64,000 nt of DNA, from positions 1-64,000 of the forward strand of contig NZ_BILY01000025.1 of assembly GCF_004000805.1 (NCBI RefSeq), read 5' to 3'. Within the stretch, counting starts at the first letter, position 1. Each line of letters opens with the position of its first letter. The position numbers and the translations under genes were made by a program. The notes below the pieces were generated by a model. It saw only the letters and a list, made by a program, of their open reading frames with translations. It did not search any database and was not told the origin of the DNA. The stretch is from Paenibacillus glycanilyticus NBRC 16618. GTDB lineage: Bacteria; Bacillota; Bacilli; Paenibacillales; Paenibacillaceae. Shown piece after piece: positions 25,962-34,149 of this stretch.

Positions 25962-26816
25962 ATGACAAAGCTCTTGAAAGCGAAGGAAGCAGCAGATCAG
26001 GTATACGAAGAAATAAGAACGAAGGTCGAAGAATGGAAGCGGATTGGGGTTCAGCCTCATATGGCGACCATTCTGGTCGAAGGAGATCCCGCATCCGCTT
26101 ATTATGCCGGGGCCAAGCAAAAAATCGCCGAGAAGCTAGGCGTAGCTTTTACTCTCCACGCGTTCCCGGGAGGAGTTGCGGAAGAAGAGCTCCTTCAGCT
26201 TGTTAACCGATTAAACAATGATCCAACCGTTCATGGCATTATGCTGGAGCTGCCCTTGCCCCGGCATCTGTCGGCAAGCACCATTGAGAAGGCGATCTCC
26301 CCGTTGAAAGACGTGGACGGAGTTACGCCTGATAACAAGCTTGCTACGGTAACGGGTGACACCGGTCTCTACCCGGCTACCCCCCAATCCTGCATTCGTC
26401 TTCTGAAGCATTACGGTTATACGCTTGAAGGCAAGAACGTAACGCTCGTGGGACGCGGCCAGACCGTCGGGCTTCCGCTGTTCCATATGCTTCAGCGCGA
26501 GAACGCCACCGTAACGGTCTGTCATTCGCGCACGCCGGATATCGCTTCCCATCTAGGCCATGCCGAAATCGCCTTTGTCGCGGTTGGCCGTCCAAGCGTC
26601 GTTACGCAGGATATGGTTCATCCCAACCTCGTCATTATAGATGCCGGAATCAATGAAACGCCGGAGGGTAAAATGATTGGCGATGTTGCAATCGGCGTTC
26701 AATCAAGCGCAGCGGCGGTATCCCCCGTACCTGGCGGGGTCGGAACGTTAACGACGGCTATCCTGTACGAAAATCTGCTGAAGGCTATTGACCTTCAACT
26801 CGGGGAGGACAAATAG
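25962..26816 (+). CDS. folD: Methylenetetrahydrofolate dehydrogenase/cyclohydrolase, divergent FolD
   Basis: A 284-aa enzyme of one-carbon folate metabolism. The FolD fold is clear: SAYYAGAK with catalytic Lys52, the LPLP segment, KDVDG (Asp117/Asp119), the Rossmann motif around GRGQTVGLP and the C-terminal PVPGGVGTLT. Two family-conserved positions differ: the Gln before LPLP (E. coli Gln98) is Glu96, and the PxTPxG segment reads PATPQS. E. coli Gln98 matters for cyclohydrolase activity, so this copy may be mainly a dehydrogenase, with hydrolysis done by the next gene product. That is inference. The ATG follows GGAGGGATTGGA. It is controlled by the ZTP riboswitch. Confidence 0.9.
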   Translation: MTKLLKAKEAADQVYEEIRTKVEEWKRIGVQPHMATILVEGDPASAYYAGAKQKIAEKLGVAFTLHAFPGGVAEEELLQLVNRLNNDPTVHGIMLELPLPRHLSASTIEKAISPLKDVDGVTPDNKLATVTGDTGLYPATPQSCIRLLKHYGYTLEGKNVTLVGRGQTVGLPLFHMLQRENATVTVCHSRTPDIASHLGHAEIAFVAVGRPSVVTQDMVHPNLVIIDAGINETPEGKMIGDVAIGVQSSAAAVSPVPGGVGTLTTAILYENLLKAIDLQLGEDK

Positions 26817-27455
26817 ATGACTGCAACGATTTCGTGGGATGATTCCATCCGTCATTTTCTGGAGCAAGCCGGCAGCGCTAGTCCTACGCCGGGCGGAGGA
26901 AGCGTAGCCGCATTAATTGCTGCGCTTGCAGCCTCGATGACTTCGATGGTCGGTAACTTGACTCAAGGTGAAAAGTTCGCCGATATTCAATCTACTATTG
27001 TTGAAGTCATAGAGAAGATGCGTCGCTTAACGACAGAATGCGAAGAGCTGCTCCAGGCGGACATCTCTTCTTTTAATAGATACATGGATGCGCTAAAGCT
27101 GCCAAAGAGCTCCGATGAAGAGAAACATATACGCAAAAACGCGCTTCACGAAGCTGCGATTCAAGCGATTGATGTTCCTCTGCGTCTCATTGAGGTGTGC
27201 CGGGATGGTCTGGTATTTACCCGTCGCATTGCGGAGTCTTCCAACAAAAACGTCATCTCCGATCTAGGGATTGGAGCGATTTTGTTCGAAGCTGCAGCCC
27301 AGTCTGCACTGCTGACGATCGAGATCAATCTAGCCTCGTTAAAGGACGCGGAGCTAAAGCAGCTCTACTCAGACAAGGTAGCCTCGCTAATGAACGAGAT
27401 TCAGGAACTGAAAAGCAGCTCCCTGCAAATCACGCGCAATCGCATCCTCGGATAA
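26817..27455 (+). CDS. FchA/FTCD-type methenyl-folate cyclohydrolase or formimino-folate cyclodeaminase
   Basis: A 212-aa protein, starting on the base after the folD stop codon. It matches the all-helical cyclodeaminase/cyclohydrolase family: TPGGGSVAALIAALAAS near residue 23 and DISSFNRYMDALKLP with the conserved Asp. In clostridia FchA hydrolyses methenyl-THF; in histidine degraders the same fold removes ammonia from formimino-THF. No histidine-degradation gene is nearby, and the partner is a FolD with an altered cyclohydrolase position, so cyclohydrolase is the better guess. The product feeds formyl groups to purine synthesis. Confidence 0.88.
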   Translation: MTATISWDDSIRHFLEQAGSASPTPGGGSVAALIAALAASMTSMVGNLTQGEKFADIQSTIVEVIEKMRRLTTECEELLQADISSFNRYMDALKLPKSSDEEKHIRKNALHEAAIQAIDVPLRLIEVCRDGLVFTRRIAESSNKNVISDLGIGAILFEAAAQSALLTIEINLASLKDAELKQLYSDKVASLMNEIQELKSSSLQITRNRILG

Positions 27456-27480
27456 AAAAACATGAATATTCTATCGCACG

Positions 27481-27518
27481 AAAAGAAGACGCACAGGAGA
27501 ATCCTGGCGTCTTCTTCT
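27481..27518. terminator. Bidirectional terminator after fchA-like gene
   Basis: AGAAGACGC ... GCGTCTTCT outer stem with inner CAGGA/TCCTG. A-rich and T-rich flanks allow use by both convergent genes. Confidence 0.85.
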
Positions 27519-27522
27519 ATGT

Positions 27523-29601
27523 TTATTTAGACGGCTTGCCTTTTTTCCCGTTAGACTTTAAGACAACGTCGTAATCGTAAGGCACGCTGCTCACGGTGCC
27601 TTCAGGCGCGGCATACGTCGTCATCATAATGATGCGGTCGTACTTGGAGCTGTGGAGCATGTCGGCAAGCTCAATGCGGCTCGACTCTGCCATGTTGATC
27701 GGGTCAGGCACCCGGATAACCTTAACCTGGTTGCCATGCTCCTTGTCCTTCTGCTTGTCGTAGTTTTTCATAAGGCCAATGAACTCCACCTGATAATTGA
27801 CGTATTGGCCAATCGTCTGCTCTAGGCTCTTAAAGCCGGAGGTATCGGACATCGGATCAATGACGGTCCCGTTCAGCCGCAGATTGGATAAGTACCAGCC
27901 TGCTTCGTTGTAGCCCCAGTCCGTCAGGTAACGGAATCCAAGCAGCACCTTCTTGCCGGCATAAGCGGACAGATCAAAGGTCTCCGTCTTCCAGCCTTCG
28001 GAGCTGCCCGTGAAGCCCGGCAGATTCGCGGCCGTCTTCGGATAGCCTCCTTCAACCAGATCGCTGCGCGTATCCTCGTTGGACAGCGAGGTCCAGGTCT
28101 TTCCTCCGTCTTCTGAGATTTGCACCACGCCGAAATCCCATTGCTCCTCGATATTATAGCTGGTATCGAAGCTGAGCTCCGGTGTTGCCTGACCGGTCAG
28201 ATCGAGTTCCCTGATGAGGAAATTGTCTGCCTGGTCGCCTTGATTGCTCCATAGGACCTTCCCTCTTTCGGGATCCTCTACAGGTATCCAGTTGGTGCGC
28301 AGGAAGTCGAGTCCCTGGAAATAGAGATGATCAATTTTGGAGTCGGGCTTAAGCACCTTAAAGTCTGTTCCCCATGCAGGCGTAACATTGTCCGACTTAA
28401 CCGAAGAAGCAAAGTCGGGAGCTAGATCAATGGAATTAAACTTGTAGGTGGAGGAATCCCCCTTATAACCGCTGTCGAGCACAACGGCCGTCATGTAGTC
28501 GGCATATAAGTCGGCGAATGACTTATTGATTCCCGCTTCGGTCAGCGCAGCTTCCACACCGCTAATACCGGTATTAGGGTTATGGAACAAGGTTCGAATA
28601 AACGACTCACCGTAATGATCATAGAGATACAGCTGGAACAGATACGCGTTGCCGTAATCGGAAAGAATCTGGAGATCGGACTGATCGCCCCATAAAGTAA
28701 GCGAGTTGCGGAGATTGGATAAAAATTCGTTTACGTGGTCCGTGGAATGGCCGTATCCGACCATGTACTGGGCGAAATCGGACAAGCCCTCATTGATGAA
28801 GCTTTCTTCCGCAGGATCGGTATCCCGGTGCAGCAAATGCTGAAACTCATGGGCAAATACGCCTTCATAGAGATAGGGCTTTGCTGCGGATGGTCCGGTT
28901 CTGTTAAGCCAATCCAGGCTGTCTATCGTCATCACGTTGCGGTCGGCAAAATCGCTGATTGTCGGGGAGAAATAACCGGCGATATAGCTCGGATAGTTAG
29001 GGTCATAGTAGCTTTGATCCTTAATGTTGTCGATCAGAATAACAACGCGCCCGCTGTCATCCTTGTACAAGCCGTTATACCCCTCTTCTCCTTTGCGTTC
29101 CGCCGGCGGTGCAAAGTATTCGACTTCTTTCGGATAAATGCGCGTTTCGAATTCGTTCAGCAGGTATTGTACCTGCTCGTCCGTAATTTGAACGGAGCCG
29201 TTTCGAGGATCGCCATCCGGGAATTTGAGGTTGTTCGCTACCCATACCTCGCCGCTCTTCCCGACGGCCCGAAGAGTAAAATTCGTCAAATAATATTGGC
29301 CGTTCACATCGTTATTCGTGAGCCACGGTTTGACAGTGCCCACATCCGCTTCCGTCAAGCCAGCCGCCTCTGACGACGAGCCCGGATTCCCGGAAGCCTC
29401 GCTGCCTGTCAGATCCAGCCGTCCCTCGGCTTCGACGCTTTCCAAAGTATCGGCCCTAAGCTTCGAACCTACATCCAGTACACTGGGATTAGCGTTATAG
29501 CTTTGCTGCTTTGTTGGCGCTGCCGTTGCCGCAGCCGGCGCCAGAAGACCGCCAACCAGAATAAACGACGATATCAGACCAAAAAGATTGCGTTTCACCA
29601 C
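27523..29601 (-). CDS. Secreted zinc metallopeptidase, M6/immune-inhibitor-A-like
   Basis: An exported protein of about 692 aa. The signal peptide ends near AAATAA, and a Ser/Gly-rich propeptide-like stretch follows. The catalytic domain has HEFQHLLH (HExxH zinc site) and a downstream NEGLSDFA whose Glu is the likely third ligand. A C-terminal beta-sandwich domain (MAM-like, with the FDTSYNIEEQWDFGVVQIS pattern) is shared with immune inhibitor A proteins. It probably degrades extracellular proteins. The start is taken at the GTG 7 bases after GGAGGAG; neighbouring GTG codons are possible. An unusual hairpin leader lies just upstream. Confidence 0.85.
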   Translation of the reverse strand: MVKRNLFGLISSFILVGGLLAPAAATAAPTKQQSYNANPSVLDVGSKLRADTLESVEAEGRLDLTGSEASGNPGSSSEAAGLTEADVGTVKPWLTNNDVNGQYYLTNFTLRAVGKSGEVWVANNLKFPDGDPRNGSVQITDEQVQYLLNEFETRIYPKEVEYFAPPAERKGEEGYNGLYKDDSGRVVILIDNIKDQSYYDPNYPSYIAGYFSPTISDFADRNVMTIDSLDWLNRTGPSAAKPYLYEGVFAHEFQHLLHRDTDPAEESFINEGLSDFAQYMVGYGHSTDHVNEFLSNLRNSLTLWGDQSDLQILSDYGNAYLFQLYLYDHYGESFIRTLFHNPNTGISGVEAALTEAGINKSFADLYADYMTAVVLDSGYKGDSSTYKFNSIDLAPDFASSVKSDNVTPAWGTDFKVLKPDSKIDHLYFQGLDFLRTNWIPVEDPERGKVLWSNQGDQADNFLIRELDLTGQATPELSFDTSYNIEEQWDFGVVQISEDGGKTWTSLSNEDTRSDLVEGGYPKTAANLPGFTGSSEGWKTETFDLSAYAGKKVLLGFRYLTDWGYNEAGWYLSNLRLNGTVIDPMSDTSGFKSLEQTIGQYVNYQVEFIGLMKNYDKQKDKEHGNQVKVIRVPDPINMAESSRIELADMLHSSKYDRIIMMTTYAAPEGTVSSVPYDYDVVLKSNGKKGKPSK

Positions 29602-29617
29602 ATACACTCCTCCTCAA

Positions 29618-29656
29618 AAGTTTTGCGAAGCAAAACTTGCTGCGTAAGCAAAACTT
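29618..29656 (-). other. Leader hairpin with third repeat arm before the peptidase gene
   Basis: On the plus strand AAGTTTTGC (29618-29626) and GCAAAACTT (29630-29638) form a perfect 9-bp stem with GAA loop. A second GCAAAACTT follows at 29648-29656. In the transcript the two identical 5' arms compete for one 3' arm ending just before the GAGGAGG ribosome site. It could control translation or stabilise the mRNA. Confidence 0.6.
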
Positions 29657-29853
29657 AAAGAATGATCATACAAGCAGCCCGGTATAGGCTGATTGCGATG
29701 ATTCTTACGCTATGTCAACTATCATAACAAGGAGGAAAATATACGAAAGTGCCGCTGCTACCATACATGTCAGAGTAAGGAAGACTTGTGCCGCATAACT
29801 AACGCCCTAGCTTTTGTCAAATTCGGTCGGTTTCCTATTTACCGGAGGACGCG

Positions 29854-30954
29854 TCAGTCGAGAAACTCCAATCCCGTATTTCTCAGATCGACGCGGAACG
29901 AATAGCTGATCTCCGCATGCTTGAACATTTCCGGCCATTTCTCGTACTCCGACGGCTGAAGACGACTGCGGAAGCGATCGCCGAAACCGAACACATCCGC
30001 TCCAAGCCGCTGCGTTTTTTCAAACATCGATTTGGCATGCGCGTTCAGATCCGCTTCAAACTCGGCGACAACCTCCGAAGCATTTTGTCTCCGATAGCGA
30101 GAGCTGTCAATGAGCGTAGTGACAAGGGAGGTATCCAGTCGAATAATCGGCTTGCCATCCTTAAAAGAGGTGCTTACACGGGTATGGTTATGTACGATAC
30201 GGATATCCGATTTGCTCATCAGTTCTACCTCGGAGTCATGAAACCGGTGCGTGAAAATCTCGTAAAGCAGCGATTCATCCAGATTCAGCTCTCCAACGAG
30301 TTTGTCTTTGACGAATATCGCATTGCCTGCCAGCACATAGGAGTTCTGCTTTCCCTCCGTTAACAAAGGAATCAGATTCGAATGCAAGGGGTTATACAGC
30401 TTCGCGTATACCTCCCAGAGCATCGTTCTGTTCTTTCTCGGAATGCCTCCGGCGTACTTTTCGAAAAAGAGCTTCGTATAAATCCCCGTGAGCTCGCCGG
30501 TTGGATTTGCGTGAGTGAATATCCGCTCCATGTTTCCCCTGATGACAGCAACAACCGCATCCAGCGGGACGGACCGCTCTCTGATCGCAAACTCCAAATA
30601 AGGATCCACGCCTGTCTTGGCCAAGGACTCATCGAGGAGTATCGCCCGGGTAGACGAAGGATCAAGCGCTTTGGGCAGCTTGTACCTTACTTTATTCATG
30701 GCATCAGATACCGTCTGCCCGTACTGGCTCGTCGTGAAAAAGTCTTGCTTGGACGTTGTCCCGTCCTGCGCTCCCTTGGGAAGCGGAAACCGGAACCATA
30801 CATTTAGCGGGGAATCGACGGAGCGTTTCTCGAGACCCATAACGCCAAGCATTAGGCGATTATCAATATCTTTGGAATCCCAGCATCCCGCAACAAAAAC
30901 GATTGGCAGGCAGAGCAGCAGCATCATTGCCCTTCCATATCCGCTTGTGCTCAC
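29854..30954 (-). CDS. Ger(x)C family spore germination lipoprotein (second operon)
   Basis: C subunit of a second germinant receptor, 366 aa. The start is the GTG that overlaps the permease stop codon (GTGA) and follows GAAGGAGGGGG. The signal sequence and lipobox FVAGC (Cys24) are in place, then the mature start WDSKDIDNRLM that matches the family. The open frame extends upstream into permease sequence and is not coding there. It is the last gene of a canonical A-B-C operon. Confidence 0.92.
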   Translation of the reverse strand: MSTSGYGRAMMLLLCLPIVFVAGCWDSKDIDNRLMLGVMGLEKRSVDSPLNVWFRFPLPKGAQDGTTSKQDFFTTSQYGQTVSDAMNKVRYKLPKALDPSSTRAILLDESLAKTGVDPYLEFAIRERSVPLDAVVAVIRGNMERIFTHANPTGELTGIYTKLFFEKYAGGIPRKNRTMLWEVYAKLYNPLHSNLIPLLTEGKQNSYVLAGNAIFVKDKLVGELNLDESLLYEIFTHRFHDSEVELMSKSDIRIVHNHTRVSTSFKDGKPIIRLDTSLVTTLIDSSRYRRQNASEVVAEFEADLNAHAKSMFEKTQRLGADVFGFGDRFRSRLQPSEYEKWPEMFKHAEISYSFRVDLRNTGLEFLD

Positions 30955-32054
30955 AGTGCCCCCTCCTTCCCGGCTCTCCGGCCATAAGCCAGTGCTAGCA
31001 AGCCAAACAACGGAAAAACAAACATAACGTAGAGCCTTAGACCGATCGTTAAGATCGTGATGTTCTCCACTACTCTCCAGGAGACTAGGAGAGTAGCCGA
31101 AGCATACACGACCAGAAATGCGCCTGAATGAATCCATCGTTTGTTTGCCCGGGGCATTATAACGGCGACCATCTCTCCAATGGCATGGAGCTTCAAAGCA
31201 ATAACGATAAACAGATAGAACATCGTCACCGATACAAAAATCGCCGTAAGATTCTCGAACAAAATCCAATAATGCGATATACTATCCATTTTGGAGATAA
31301 ACGGGAAGGTAAGCCTCTTGCTTAATTCTCTACCGAACGTCATAACCGGCAAATAGATATAACCCATAATTAGAGGAAGCGTACATAAAAGGGCAGCCGA
31401 ATACATTTTCCAATTGCGCCTTGCGGAATGCCGCGTATGAGGTCCGATAAGTGACGTGATAACGAAACCCATCCAAATGAACGAAGCCGCATAAAACCGC
31501 TTGTCCAATAGAAAATCCCCGTTTGTGCGAATCCAGGGTGCCCCAGTTATCCAATGCACGTCGCTCAGACCAACAATCAGCAGGACCAAGGTTAATAGCA
31601 GCGTCAACAGAAAAAACACCCTGGCCGCCCGAACGATGGGCATCATCCCCGCTAGAGCAAGTATGGCCGGAGCAATCAGCATGCCGTTAAGAAAAGCGAT
31701 AGGCGTGGTCGGAAGCATCGTCATCGTAATAACTTCCGTATAAGCCCTCAGCATAACGACAAGCGCCGTCAGCAAAAAAAAGATAACGGGCAGACAGATC
31801 ACGCAGGTCCAGATTCCCCCGATAGAGGCATGTATTCCGGCTATAAGCTTCTCTCCGTTTAATTGAGCTAATAACCTGCTGAAAATCCACGAGCTGAGCA
31901 GCGCGCCGGCGGCCCATACGGCAATTGGAATCCAATAAGCTCCTTCCGTGCTGCGAATGATAAAGTTAGGGTAAATAAAGCCTGCCACCGCTCCTTTGTA
32001 TAGCATTTGAATGGCAAGCATATCATAGCCGCTGAGAGTCGATAGACGCTTCAT
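30951..32054 (-). CDS. Spore germination permease, GerB family (second operon)
   Basis: A 367-aa protein with about ten hydrophobic segments, of the Spore_permease family. It lies 30 bases after the A-subunit gene and is coupled to the C-subunit gene by a 4-base overlap. It is the expected germinant-binding membrane subunit. It is divergent from both permeases of the first operon, so a different germinant is likely. Confidence 0.92.
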   Translation of the reverse strand: MKRLSTLSGYDMLAIQMLYKGAVAGFIYPNFIIRSTEGAYWIPIAVWAAGALLSSWIFSRLLAQLNGEKLIAGIHASIGGIWTCVICLPVIFFLLTALVVMLRAYTEVITMTMLPTTPIAFLNGMLIAPAILALAGMMPIVRAARVFFLLTLLLTLVLLIVGLSDVHWITGAPWIRTNGDFLLDKRFYAASFIWMGFVITSLIGPHTRHSARRNWKMYSAALLCTLPLIMGYIYLPVMTFGRELSKRLTFPFISKMDSISHYWILFENLTAIFVSVTMFYLFIVIALKLHAIGEMVAVIMPRANKRWIHSGAFLVVYASATLLVSWRVVENITILTIGLRLYVMFVFPLFGLLALAYGRRAGKEGAL

Positions 32055-32084
32055 AGGACAATCCTTCCCTTTTCGATGCGAATA

Positions 32085-33455
32085 TTAGGTTACCTTATTC
32101 TTTTTTGGCCACAAGGATGTGAGGTACGGCGTTCCAAAGGTCTCTATGCAACTAAGGTATATAATGAGGCAGGCGAAGCAGAAAACAATGCCAAGCAAGC
32201 CTGCTATGGAAGCTCCCGCTACAATGAAATATTTCAGAATTCGCTGGACGAGCCCCATTTGATAGTCGATTACAATAAAATTCGTAATGGCGGTAGCCGC
32301 CACCACGATAATAAGCAGATTGCTGACGATATTTGCCTGAATGATCGCTTGCCCAAGCACAACCCCTCCAACCATCGTAACCGTTGAGCTAACCGTCTTG
32401 GGCAGCCGCAAGCCCGCTTCCGTTATAAAGTCGATCATAATCAGCATGAGAAGCGTTTCCACAAACACGGGGTAAGGCACGCCCTCGCGGCTTGCGGCAG
32501 CTGCCAGGCTGATCTCCAGACGATTGACGTCCACGTTGATGGAGGTAAGCGCTACGTACAGGGCAGGAAGGAATAAATTGATAAACATGGCCAGGAAACG
32601 CAGCGTAAGAAGGAAATTGGTTACAAACGGATTGACGTATTTATCTTCTGGAGAATGCCAGAAGTCGGTGTATACCGAAGGAATGCTCAAAGCAAACGGA
32701 GAGCCGTCAATCATAATAATGGCCTTTCCTTTAAGCAGATCCATGGAAACCCGGTCCGGTCTTTCCGTGGAAATTGCCAAGGGAAATAGATGGAATCGTT
32801 TTCTGGACATGAGAATCCGCAGGAACTGCGCGCTGTCCTGGATGGATTCGATCCGAATTTCGGCGATCCGATCCTGCAGATCGGATAACAATTCGGGGTC
32901 AATGGCATCCGCATAATAATACAGGGCAACACGCGTATGGCTGGCCGTACCAATTACGGTTTCCCACATTTTCAGCTTTGACGAATGAATCTGCTGCCTG
33001 ATGAGAGCGGTGTTTACATCCAGGCTTTCGATAAAGGCGTTCATCGGGCCTTGAAGAACATTTTCGGTTACGGGCGATCCGATTCCCCTTTGTTGGTTTT
33101 CCGCTAAAGGCAGGATCAGCCCGGCAGAGGAGCTCTGCTTGCATAACACGGCCGACCCGCTGCAAACCGCTATTTCGCAGCGTTGAAACTCTCCTTCCAT
33201 TAAGCCGGCTCCGCTATATCGGGAAAGGCGAAAGGATAAATCCCCGCCGCTCTCATCCCCGAGCAGAAATTCAAGCTTTTCAGTCGAGCACAAAGAATCC
33301 AAATAACACAAGTACAATTCTTCGCCTTCGACCGCTCCTATGAGCGATGCCCTGTAGTCGCTGGAATCCGCGAAGGCTTCGTTAAGAAGCCCGAGTAATG
33401 GCACCGAATCCGGCTGTTCGGTCAAACGGTAGATGGAAGCTAGAATATCGCGCAT
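32085..33455 (-). CDS. Spore germination protein, GerA/GerKA family (second operon)
   Basis: A subunit, 456 aa, shorter than the 529-aa homologue at 4090-5679, mostly through a shorter N-terminal hydrophilic domain. The conserved membrane part is recognisable by NLFLPALYVALTSINVDV and the following LPKTVSSTVTMVGGVVLGQA. ATG with AAGGAGG nearby. It is the first gene of the operon. No sigma-G promoter of good quality could be found upstream. Confidence 0.92.
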   Translation of the reverse strand: MRDILASIYRLTEQPDSVPLLGLLNEAFADSSDYRASLIGAVEGEELYLCYLDSLCSTEKLEFLLGDESGGDLSFRLSRYSGAGLMEGEFQRCEIAVCSGSAVLCKQSSSAGLILPLAENQQRGIGSPVTENVLQGPMNAFIESLDVNTALIRQQIHSSKLKMWETVIGTASHTRVALYYYADAIDPELLSDLQDRIAEIRIESIQDSAQFLRILMSRKRFHLFPLAISTERPDRVSMDLLKGKAIIMIDGSPFALSIPSVYTDFWHSPEDKYVNPFVTNFLLTLRFLAMFINLFLPALYVALTSINVDVNRLEISLAAAASREGVPYPVFVETLLMLIMIDFITEAGLRLPKTVSSTVTMVGGVVLGQAIIQANIVSNLLIIVVAATAITNFIVIDYQMGLVQRILKYFIVAGASIAGLLGIVFCFACLIIYLSCIETFGTPYLTSLWPKKNKVT

Positions 33456-33573
33456 AAAGTTTGGCCTCCTTGTTTGAATGAATGGAGTATCCTTGTTGTA
33501 TTGTTTCCAGTTAAGCCCAAGACATGTAAAAAAAGCATCTGATGTTCAACGCCTTATTTATCGCTGTCCTCCA

Positions 33574-33607
33574 AAAAAACAAAAAGCCACTTCACGTGAA
33601 GTGGCTT
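33574..33607 (-). terminator. Terminator of the unknown 133-aa gene
   Basis: Perfect palindrome AAGCCACTTCACGTGAAGTGGCTT followed on the minus strand by TTTGTTTTTTT. Confidence 0.85.
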
Positions 33608-33641
33608 AAAGCTCCCTGGCTGAGTCTTGATGAATTAAAAA

Positions 33642-34043
33642 TTACATGCCGATAAACATATTCATGCTGAAAGGTCCCCAGTTCTCGCCGTTAAATCCTG
33701 CTCCCCCTTCCAGATTCACAAAGCAAGGAAGAACAATATAAAACGTGCGGGGAGGAATGTTGCTCCTGAACGTCATGAGAAAATGCATGCCTGAATTGTC
33801 CGCGGGCGTTATCATCGCCATATCCGGCCGGATGGCGTTCGATGCCGTTAGGGCATCCCCCATATTTACGCTTGCGGCACTATTCGTTCCGGCATTGCTG
33901 CGAATCCAATAGTTAGATAAACGTACGGCCGAATTAAGGTCAGCCCGCCGATCATACGTTAACAGAATTTGATTTGCGGCTATCTGCCTGGCACTCATTA
34001 GCACGGGATGATCATCCAGACGTTCGAATGGCGAATTGTACAT
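33642..34043 (-). CDS. Hypothetical protein
   Basis: A 133-aa protein that I do not recognise. It has no signal peptide or transmembrane segment. The N-terminal half is polar and helix-prone (SARQIAANQILLTYDRRADL); the C-terminal half is Asn/Gly/Met-rich with beta character. A good ribosome site (AAGGGGGG, 6 bases before ATG) and its own strong terminator make it a real gene. It stands between the second germination operon and rlmD, all on one strand. A spore link is possible from position only. Confidence 0.7.
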   Translation of the reverse strand: MYNSPFERLDDHPVLMSARQIAANQILLTYDRRADLNSAVRLSNYWIRSNAGTNSAASVNMGDALTASNAIRPDMAMITPADNSGMHFLMTFRSNIPPRTFYIVLPCFVNLEGGAGFNGENWGPFSMNMFIGM

Positions 34044-34110
34044 GCCATACCCCCCTTATCAAAGAATCCACTGCCTTTACAACTATACGTGCCAGCCTCT
34101 TAAAAATGAT

Positions 34111-34146
34111 AAAAAAGCTTCCTTCCGCATCTCGGAAGGAAGCTTT
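34111..34146 (-). terminator. Terminator of rlmD
   Basis: AAAGCTTCCTTCCG/CGGAAGGAAGCTTT, 14-bp stem with a 5-base loop, then TTTTTT on the minus strand just after the stop codon. Confidence 0.9.
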
Positions 34147-34149
34147 CAG

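Noticed and set aside
29737..29785. Nine-codon reading frame after AAGGAGG on the plus strand
   Set aside because: Too short, spacing of 13 bases to a GTG, no promoter or signal peptide; probably chance.
30955..31269. N-terminal extension of the second Ger(x)C gene
   Set aside because: It overlaps the permease gene; the signal peptide and ribosome site place the start at the GTG at 30954.
33456..33573. Possible sigma-G promoter before the second ger operon
   Set aside because: Candidates such as GATACTC or AATACAA match only 5 of 7 positions and have no matching -35 at 18 bases.
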